64,000 bases of DNA, taken from Zychaea mexicana. Lineage: Eukaryota > Mucoromycota > Mucoromycetes > Mucorales > Lichtheimiaceae. Position numbers and translations under genes: made by a program. The stretch covers positions 248,001-312,000 of the forward strand of contig NW_026516677.1 in the NCBI RefSeq assembly GCF_025766255.1, written 5' to 3'. Shown one piece after another: positions 57,882-64,000 of this stretch (the stretch's first letter is position 1; each line of letters starts with the position of its first letter). Under the pieces are notes generated by a model. The model was given only the letters and a program-made list of their open reading frames with translations. It had not been told where the DNA came from and ran no database searches.

Positions 57882-58556
57882 TCTTGGCTTGTTGTCACGA
57901 CCACTCCTATTGTTCTAGCTGGCATGTAGTCCACAATAAATCGTTTTCCATTATGCGTATACTGCCAAGAATACATTATAATGATCAAAGAGAAAAGCCA
58001 GACAGCGTTGATCGGTTGTAGCACAGACCAGCGGCTATAGGCTCCATCGTTTTACAGGCTGTGAAATGTGTGAAATCTTACAGGCAAAACTCCACGGCGG
58101 CGAGAACAAAGGCCATCATTACATCAGCTTCGACGTAGCAGTGAGTTTGGGTTAGCGTTTGCCCTTATCGATACTACTGTAGCAGCGAATGCACGCCTAG
58201 TGAGCATGTAAGAACCAAAGATAAGCAAGGGTTATCGATGATCGCTTTCCTGTGTAATCGTATTTTGTGTTCCTGAAAACATCCAAATAGCGTTACGCCG
58301 AAAACGCGGTACTTGTTACAGACTGAGATGTTACGTGCTCTTCAGCGGTTCCGTCGCCGCCACTTCATTCTGAGCCACTTACTAAGCCAGACTCCACTGC
58401 AGCAGCACATCCACAGGAACACACTTGAGCAGCGATGACTGTGCATAAGTTACATTTGCCGGTGCAAAAGAGAGGATGTGAAGAAGATAAGATCAAGTAC
58501 GACATCGATGTAGGTTTGACGAGTTAGTCCTCTTCTGAAAGGGAAAAAGGAGATGC

Positions 58557-58600
<44 letters not shown>

Positions 58601-58642
58601 AAAACGCGTCCTGCAATGTGATTGGATGTAATACCCCGTCAG
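57882..58642. other. Intergenic region between P450 pseudogene and bZIP gene
   Basis: About 0.76 kb with no gene. It ends in the upstream promoter of the bZIP gene and includes the GT microsatellite listed separately. Confidence 0.5.
58561..58595. repeat. (GT)n microsatellite upstream of bZIP gene
   Basis: Seventeen uninterrupted GT units, about 50 bp upstream of a TGAGTCA element and 300 bp upstream of the first upstream ORF. Length polymorphism is likely. Confidence 0.95.
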
Positions 58643-58649
58643 TGAGTCA
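58643..58649 (-). promoter_or_regulatory. Gcn4-type response element TGAGTCA
   Basis: TGAGTCA, the reverse complement of the TGACTCA site bound by Gcn4/cpc-1 bZIP proteins, about 250 bp before the first upstream ORF. It sits in the promoter of the gene for such a bZIP, which suggests autoregulation. A 7-mer occurs by chance about once in 8 kb per two strands, so context is the main support. Confidence 0.5.
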
Positions 58650-58897
58650 TCTCTGTGTACCGTCGCCGCTTTGTTATTTCGCATCGAACCCCACGAAAAA
58701 AAAATTTTTGTTCTCTTTCTCTCTTTGCTTAACTCTTTTGGTGGAAACCTTCCCTGCTCTATTCTATTAACTATTACCCTGCTCGCTATTAACTATTTGT
58801 ATTAACCAAATACGCGCTACCTCTTCTATTATTATTACTATATTATTCTTTTCTGAACCCCTGTTGTGATATCTGTATTCTCCCCCATTATCCCACC

Positions 58898-58918
58898 ATG
58901 GTCTCCTTCACCGCTTAA
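58898..58918 (+). promoter_or_regulatory. Upstream ORF 1 in bZIP leader
   Basis: ATG in an excellent context (CCACCATGG), then five sense codons and TAA (MVSFTA). It lies 224 nt before the main ATG. A short, well-initiated first uORF is the arrangement that permits re-initiation in GCN4 and cpc-1 leaders. It is probably in the mRNA leader; the transcript start is unknown. Confidence 0.7.
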
Positions 58919-59020
58919 GCGCCAACCGTACAACTGTACGATTATTTTAACAATAGTTTTCCACCAATTTATCCAGCAATCCGTTACCCCCACCAACACA
59001 TTAGTGTAGTTGCCCCCATC

Positions 59021-59119
59021 ATGGCCTACTTTTCCAGTTTACCGAAATGTCAACTCTCGACTCGTCAACTTCCCAAAAAGACTTATAAGTCTCGAAAACC
59101 AAAACAGCAACCTTGTTGA
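59021..59119 (+). promoter_or_regulatory. Upstream ORF 2 in bZIP leader
   Basis: A 32-codon ORF (starts MAYFSSLPKCQLS, ends KPKQQPC) with G at +4, ending only 22 nt before the main ATG. By analogy with cpc-1/GCN4, ribosomes translating it would be unlikely to reinitiate at the main start under normal conditions. Confidence 0.7.
59047..59088 (+). promoter_or_regulatory. Upstream ORF 3, nested in uORF 2
   Basis: A 13-codon ORF (MSTLDSSTSQKDL) in a different frame, inside uORF 2, with A at -3. Ribosomes that leak past the uORF 2 start would meet it next, so it adds a second barrier before the main ATG. Confidence 0.55.
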
Positions 59120-59141
59120 TCTCAAGAAGCATCATCCTAGC

Positions 59142-60107
59142 ATGACCACAGCCGTTATCTCTACTTTTACTACTACTACTTCTACTACCAAGTCACCAGT
59201 ATTACTCCCCCAAGAACAAGAACAAAAATCAGAACAACAAAAGATGAACGACCAGCTTTTCCAACAATTTTTCCAGTCGCTCACCAGCGCTGAGCCGACC
59301 ACAGCCATGACGGAGCAAGAACAGCAGCAACAGCAAGAGTGGTTTGCTACTTCTCCCGAATGGTTCTCTGCTGCCATGGGTACCGGACAGCAAAGTGTCC
59401 ACTCGACCCCAGAAATCGCCACACCTCAAGACATGTTCTTGACCTCGCCTACCACCGAACACGTTGCCTTGGAGAAGACCGGGTTTGCCGACTTGGATGT
59501 CTCTGCCATCTTGAATTTTCCTTTGTTTGAGGTGCCTCAACAGCAACAGCATCAGCAGCAGCAGCAACAGCCTCAAGACACTGCCGCCCCAATGACTGCT
59601 GCGCCCGAAGCCACTGCATCTGGTGACGACCTGCACACTGCCCTGGCCGCCTTGGCGACAGTGACCCAGGCACCTGCTCTCGCACACCAACAGCCTGTAG
59701 TCATCCCTTCGCCGCCGCAGCAGCAGCAGCAGCAAACGAGCCCCGTCATCTCTGTCATGCCCACCTTCTCTGCCCGCAAGCGCAAGTCGGCTGATATGGC
59801 TTCGGATTTTAGTGCTAACTCGTCATCGTCGTCTCCTTTGGATGAAGCTGCTGTCAAACGACAGAAGAACACCGATGCAGCTCGACGATCGCGGATGCGA
59901 AAGGCAATGAAAATGGAAGGACTCGAGAAGCGTGTGGCCGACCTGGAAAAGACAAACACGACCTTGCTCTTGCGTGCGGCTGTGCTGGAATCGGAAAAGT
60001 CGACCTTGCTCACTAAAGAAGCATCCTACGAGCATCGTATCAAGGCCTTGGAAGCACAATTGGCTCAGGCCCATCAATCTTTGGCTGGTATTGGTTCTCG
60101 ACAGTAG
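59142..60107 (+). CDS. GCN4/CPC1-type bZIP transcription factor
   Basis: An intronless 321-residue protein. Residues 1-230 are acidic/Gln-rich with hydrophobic patches such as EWFATSPEWFSAAMG and LDVSAILNFPLF, resembling Gcn4-type activation segments. The basic region (about 237-256) is VKRQKNTDAARRSRMRKAMK, with the N-x-x-A-A-R-R-S-R core of the Gcn4/CPC1 group. A leucine zipper follows (LEKRVADLEKTNTTLLLRAA, with heptad Leu positions). The known role of the group is general amino-acid control: binding TGACTCA and activating biosynthetic genes during starvation. Three upstream ORFs and a TGAGTCA promoter site strongly support this identity. The chosen ATG follows uORF 2; the upstream in-frame region has no other ATG. 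Instability through an SCF ligase such as the CDC4 at 20-22 kb is plausible. Confidence 0.9.
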   Translation: MTTAVISTFTTTTSTTKSPVLLPQEQEQKSEQQKMNDQLFQQFFQSLTSAEPTTAMTEQEQQQQQEWFATSPEWFSAAMGTGQQSVHSTPEIATPQDMFLTSPTTEHVALEKTGFADLDVSAILNFPLFEVPQQQQHQQQQQQPQDTAAPMTAAPEATASGDDLHTALAALATVTQAPALAHQQPVVIPSPPQQQQQQTSPVISVMPTFSARKRKSADMASDFSANSSSSSPLDEAAVKRQKNTDAARRSRMRKAMKMEGLEKRVADLEKTNTTLLLRAAVLESEKSTLLTKEASYEHRIKALEAQLAQAHQSLAGIGSRQ

Positions 60108-60390
60108 CGCTTGAATCAGTTCCTTCTGTTCTTTCTCTCTCTCTCTCTATTATCTTTCCTCTGTTTCTTTATCTTTACTTTTATCAGTTTAATATCATGT
60201 CCGTTCTCTTCCTTCATAGTTGTTTTTACTAGAGCAATAAAAAAGTAACTGTGTGGTATAATCCTCACATACAACCAAAGAATCGTTTCTCTTAACTTGT
60301 AACCTATTTAGTGAAGAAAAAGTGCGGCCAAGAAAAGAAGGAGAGAGGTGCACACAGTAGCTTTTATGTACAAAAAATCGATTGGATATC

Positions 60391-61470
60391 TTAATAGTCG
60401 TCGCTTTGATCGGCAAAGAAGTGGGTGTATGTGATGACTGTTATAGACAAAATAGAGGGTTGCACATGTAGACTTAGTGCACCACTTCCTTCTCTAGACA
60501 CATAAGGCTCTTTATACGAAAAAAACTTACTTGTGCCGTATACAAGGATACCTCCACAAATACTCATCACCATGGCTGGAATCGTGATCTAATATAGTTA
60601 CGTGGATACGACATTATCGTTTAGTATTGGATTTATACTCCAAGCATGTAACTCAAGTATTGAGCACTTTACCACTTCGGCATGTGCAAGCACGAACGGA
60701 AGACCTATATTGCATGTCGTTAAATATCAAAAAGGAGATTCTTTTCCTCGGGTGTCATACTTGATCCGAACAATCCTCCCAAACCCACCCCAAGGTACAC
60801 AGTCTCTATTATCTTTCCATTCAAACTTACAGAATCCAGTCACTATAAACATTCCGGTAATAAAATGCCCAGCGTCGATAACGCCACTGTTATATTCGGA
60901 CATCAGATCGTCTTGACCAGCACACCGGCTGCATAGCGCGTTTGGTAAAGGTGCAAGCACGTAGGTCGCAACTATCATTCCCCGCAAAATCAATAACGTA
61001 TCCTCTCTCTATCTCTCTTTATACATAGAGTATCGTTTGCTATAGAGATATCTTACCTACGAGTAGTGGCCACCAATTGCTAGAAAAAGAGAAAGCATCT
61101 TAGTATTTCGGGAAAAGTCATGTTTATTATTATTGAGAAACTTACTAGTATAAAGCACAGGATAATATCACAAGCAAAAAGCCGATAGCCAAGACAAATG
61201 CCAAGGCAATGATCCTTTGTTTTTTCCATAACAGCAATAATAATTAACCGTGAGTTCCTGAAGCCAATTCGTCCTTTATCAAAGTCAAAGAAAGTGACAA
61301 CCTACGCTGTAAGAAAAAGCATGTAAAAGACAGATTACGACATTAATCCCAGGTTTATCTCTTTTATGCTTAAAAGAAAGATAGTGCAGTTCGCAATAAT
61401 CTCATATAAACGAGCTTCGCAATTGTTGTTTATCCAGAAAAACGAGTCGCTTACTTCTTAAACCGGCCAT
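60391..61470 (-). CDS. VPS55: Vps55/LEPROT endosomal membrane protein
   Basis: About 136 residues, close to yeast Vps55 (140). Secure exons are 61214-61146, 61079-61057, 60971-60831, 60704-60673, 60588-60531 and 60437-60391. The 5' exons are 61470-61455 and, tentatively, 61273-61249, which would leave an unusually short 34-nt intron. Four hydrophobic helices are visible, including FVLAIGFLLVILSCALY and TYVLAPLPNALCSRC. HFITGMFIVTGF, LPFVLAHAEV and MSICGGILVYGT follow in family order. The group (OB-RGRP/LEPROT in animals) forms a complex with Vps68 and acts in endosome-to-vacuole transport. It is divergent from TOM70 with 161 bp between starts. Confidence 0.88.
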
Positions 61471-61631
61471 TTGTGGTTTTGAAATTTTAAATAGAAAGAG
61501 AATGGTCCTTTTTCTTTATAAGCTCTCTCTTGGCGGCACCAAAGTACCATTCTCAAAAACTCCGGAAAAGAGTTAGAGACCCAGCTTACTCTTCTTTTTT
61601 TTTGCATAACGTGCGAGCTCTTTATTTGCAT
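61471..61631. promoter_or_regulatory. Shared promoter of VPS55 and TOM70
   Basis: 161 bp between divergent start codons, the shortest such gap in the window. A CTTTATAAGC element (about 61513-61522) could serve TOM70. The rest is CT-rich. The function is inferred from geometry. Confidence 0.55.
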
Positions 61632-64000
61632 ATGAGAGAAACAGCAGGCGATCGTGTGAAGCGCTTCATTGAGAGCAAGGATTGGAAATTATTTTGTGTC
61701 CTTGGTGCCAGCGTAATTGTTGCGGGCGCGGGCGTTTATTACCTTTCGTCGTCGTCTTCGGCGCCAAAGACACCAGACAAAGAGGAGTCCTCCGGAAGAC
61801 GCGGTCGTGGTACAAGCAGTGATATTAACCAATCCGGTAAAATAAAAGAAAAAGACAATGGAAATCAAGATCGTGGTAGTAAGTTTTTTCTAACAGACGT
61901 TGTTGCCTTTTATCTCATTAAGCTGTACTGGGTAATTTTGAGAATATGCCAGCCGAGACCATTGCAAAACTGTCGCCCACAGTAAGTGTCTGAATAAACG
62001 CGGGTTGCAGCGGTAGGTGTGGAAATATCATATCAATGCATCACAACAAAAAAACTAAATCCAAGATTTTTACTACTAGCAACGATCTGAAGCAGCACAA
62101 TCATTAAAGTCCAGAGGGAATAGCATGTTTGGCAAAAAGAAGTGGACAGAAGCAGCTCAGCTCTATACCAAAGCCATCGAATTCAAAGCAGACCCGATCT
62201 ATTATTCAAACCGAGCTGCTTGCTATGCAAACCTTGGCGATAATGGTCGGGTTTTCGATGACTGTAATAGCGCCTTACAACTGAATCCGGTCTATATTAA
62301 AGCATTGAATCGACGTGCACATGCGCTGGAGCTGCGGGGGGATTTAGAAACAGCTCTTTATGGTAAATATTTCTCACAGATTACACCTTGTTCAAACATA
62401 CAATACATCCACAGCAAATCGTGTTCAAGAGCTGTCCGTTGTTTAGATTATACTTGCGTCTGTATTCTGGAAAACTTCAACAACGAGGTAGCAGCACGAT
62501 CCATGGAAAGATTAATGAAAAAGGTTTCTGAAAGGAAAGCTGCAGAAATAATGAAGGTACTACATATACTTGAGCAGCAATTCACCACGTATTATGGCAG
62601 GATAAATAGAAAATGCTGTAGAGGGCAGGGAAAAGAGAAAGGCAGTATGACTTGTCGGATAACTGTAGAAAGATGCTCAAATGTATAAATGTTGGATCGT
62701 AGACCAAACAACCACGGCTACCATCATCCACTTTTGTCAGCGCTTATTTTGACTCATATAGATCTGGTACTTTTTCGTTATTCATCAATTCAATAGCTTT
62801 ATGCTATATTAATGTATATGCTGGCCATATTTTCCATTAGATCTTTCACGAGCCGAACCGGTTGCGTCTAGTGAAAACATAGGGGATAGCCGTTTTGTAG
62901 AGGCATGCGAAGCAATCAAATCCAGAAACTATGAGAAAGCATACAAAGCGTGTGATCAAGCTATTGAGCTTGGTCTATCACCTGCCTATCAAGCACATGC
63001 ATTGAATATCAAGGGCACGTTCAAGTTTTTGATGGGCAATGCAAAAGAAGCACTTGCATGTTTTGACAAATCAATCGAAATCGATCCCAAATACATCCAG
63101 AGCTATATTAAACGATCTAGTATATACATTGAGCAAGGTAAAACGAATGGTTTCAATTTATTTAAAACGATATGTACGTATAAATATCTTTTTAATGTAT
63201 GTGGTTAAGGTAACCTGGCTGCTGCTATAAAGCAATTCGAAGACGCTCTGGCTATTAATCCAACTGATCCTGATATTTACTATCACCGGTATGCAATTTC
63301 AGTAATTAGAGACATCATGCCTACATCCTTATTAATCCGAGTTCCGTTTCTACGCATGTACAATTATATTAGAGGTCAAGGTAATAGAATAAGCACAAGA
63401 GCTACTGCTGTTTCCCATTGCAATATACAGAGAGCTTGATGTGAACATGGCACAACACTTTTTTTTCTTATACATGATCAGTCAACTATATCAGCGGCAA
63501 CTACGAGAATGCAGCCAAGGATTACAGCAAAAGCATCAGCCTCGATGATTCCTTTGTATACGCACATATCCAACTTGGTGTAGCGCAATATAAGCTCGGA
63601 CGGATCGCAGCAGCCATGTCCACGTTTCAAGACGATGCATTAAAACTATTTCCTCAATCGTCCGAGGTCCATAATTACTTTGGTGAACTCTTGATAGAAC
63701 AGCAAAACTTGCCACAAGCATTGGAAATGTTTACAAAGGCAATTGCGCTGGATCAGAGCAGTCCTTTACCGTATATCAACAAGGCAATGTTGACATATCA
63801 AGTCATGCGTGAGCCAGATGAGGCTATTCGGTTATGCAAAATCGCATTACAAGGTTGGTATTGATATAACTTTGTGTTGTTATCTGATGATGGATGATGA
63901 TATGATACTCGATATTTAGAATTTTTTTTATTTTGTTAGTGGATCCTGCATGCGATGCTGCAGTGGCTTCTTTGGCACAAATCCTACTGGAACAAGGGAA
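61632..64000 (+). CDS. TOM70: Mitochondrial import receptor Tom70 (3' truncated)
   Basis: Eleven exons are visible: 61632-61878, 61923-61981, 62080-62362, 62447-62556, 62703-62766, 62841-63137, 63210-63288, 63373-63380, 63482-63853 and 63940 to the window edge; phases close throughout. An N-terminal anchor (about residues 15-36, LFCVLGASVIVAGAGVYYL) is followed by a charged linker. TPR repeats follow: YSNRAACYANLGDN, LQLNPVYIKALNRRAHALEL, LSPAYQAHALNIKG, PDIYYHRGQVNYISGNYENA and IDPKYIQSYIKRSSIY. The exon at 63373-63380 is only 8 nt and supplies the Gly-Gln of the conserved YHRGQV motif. Tom70 sits in the outer membrane, docks Hsp70/Hsp90 with its first TPRs and hands carrier precursors to the TOM pore. 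The aspartate/glutamate carrier at 46 kb is of the client class. (One exon count difference from listed ranges: ten ranges are given.). Confidence 0.94.

Overview
The window is nuclear DNA of an intron-rich fungus, most likely an early-diverging one of the Mucoromycota/Mucorales type. The reasons are short introns (about 35-130 nt, GT-AG, CTAAC/CTGAC-like branch sites), very short exons, Gln/Ala/Ser-rich regulators, and a gene set that mixes fungal genes (GCN4/cpc-1-type bZIP, OMS1, TOM70) with genes typical of animals (taspase 1, FBXW7-like CDC4, METTL25, SPATA5L1-like AAA ATPase). The species is inferred, not proven. No tRNA, rRNA, CRISPR array or intact transposon was found.

Layout. 1-5.6 kb: ENP1/bystin (cut at the left edge), SNRNP27, NOP16 and a polyQ DNA-binding-like protein. 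6.1-9.0 kb: a 13-intron, two-domain AAA ATPase whose second Walker B motif is D-Q instead of D-E. 10.6-22.5 kb: METTL25 and HAP5/NF-YC (divergent), eIF4A, OMS1-like methyltransferase, MAF and NDUFA1 (divergent), CDC4/FBXW7. 23.4-26.8 kb: SulP anion transporter. 26.8-32.3 kb: sparse, with one low-complexity hypothetical gene. 32.3-39.1 kb: taspase 1, a GT32-like Golgi glycosyltransferase, CDK8. 39.7-51.4 kb: HAD phosphatase and LOG (tail to tail), PIG-S, Ca2+-regulated aspartate/glutamate carrier, M17 aminopeptidase. 51.4-58.5 kb: a gene-poor stretch with decayed remnants of a TauD-type dioxygenase and a cytochrome P450. 58.6-64 kb: a GCN4-type bZIP with three upstream ORFs, VPS55 and TOM70 (divergent; TOM70 is cut at the right edge).

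How it fits together. Most genes are housekeeping: ribosome assembly and translation (ENP1, NOP16, eIF4A), splicing (SNRNP27), transcription (HAP5, CDK8, bZIP), mitochondria (NDUFA1, OMS1, aspartate/glutamate carrier, TOM70), and secretion or trafficking (PIG-S, GT32, VPS55). Four head-to-head pairs share only 161-196 bp between start codons and probably use bidirectional promoters. Gene models were assembled by hand from splice signals and reading-frame continuity. Unless stated otherwise the exon phases close exactly, which supports the models, but no RNA evidence was available.
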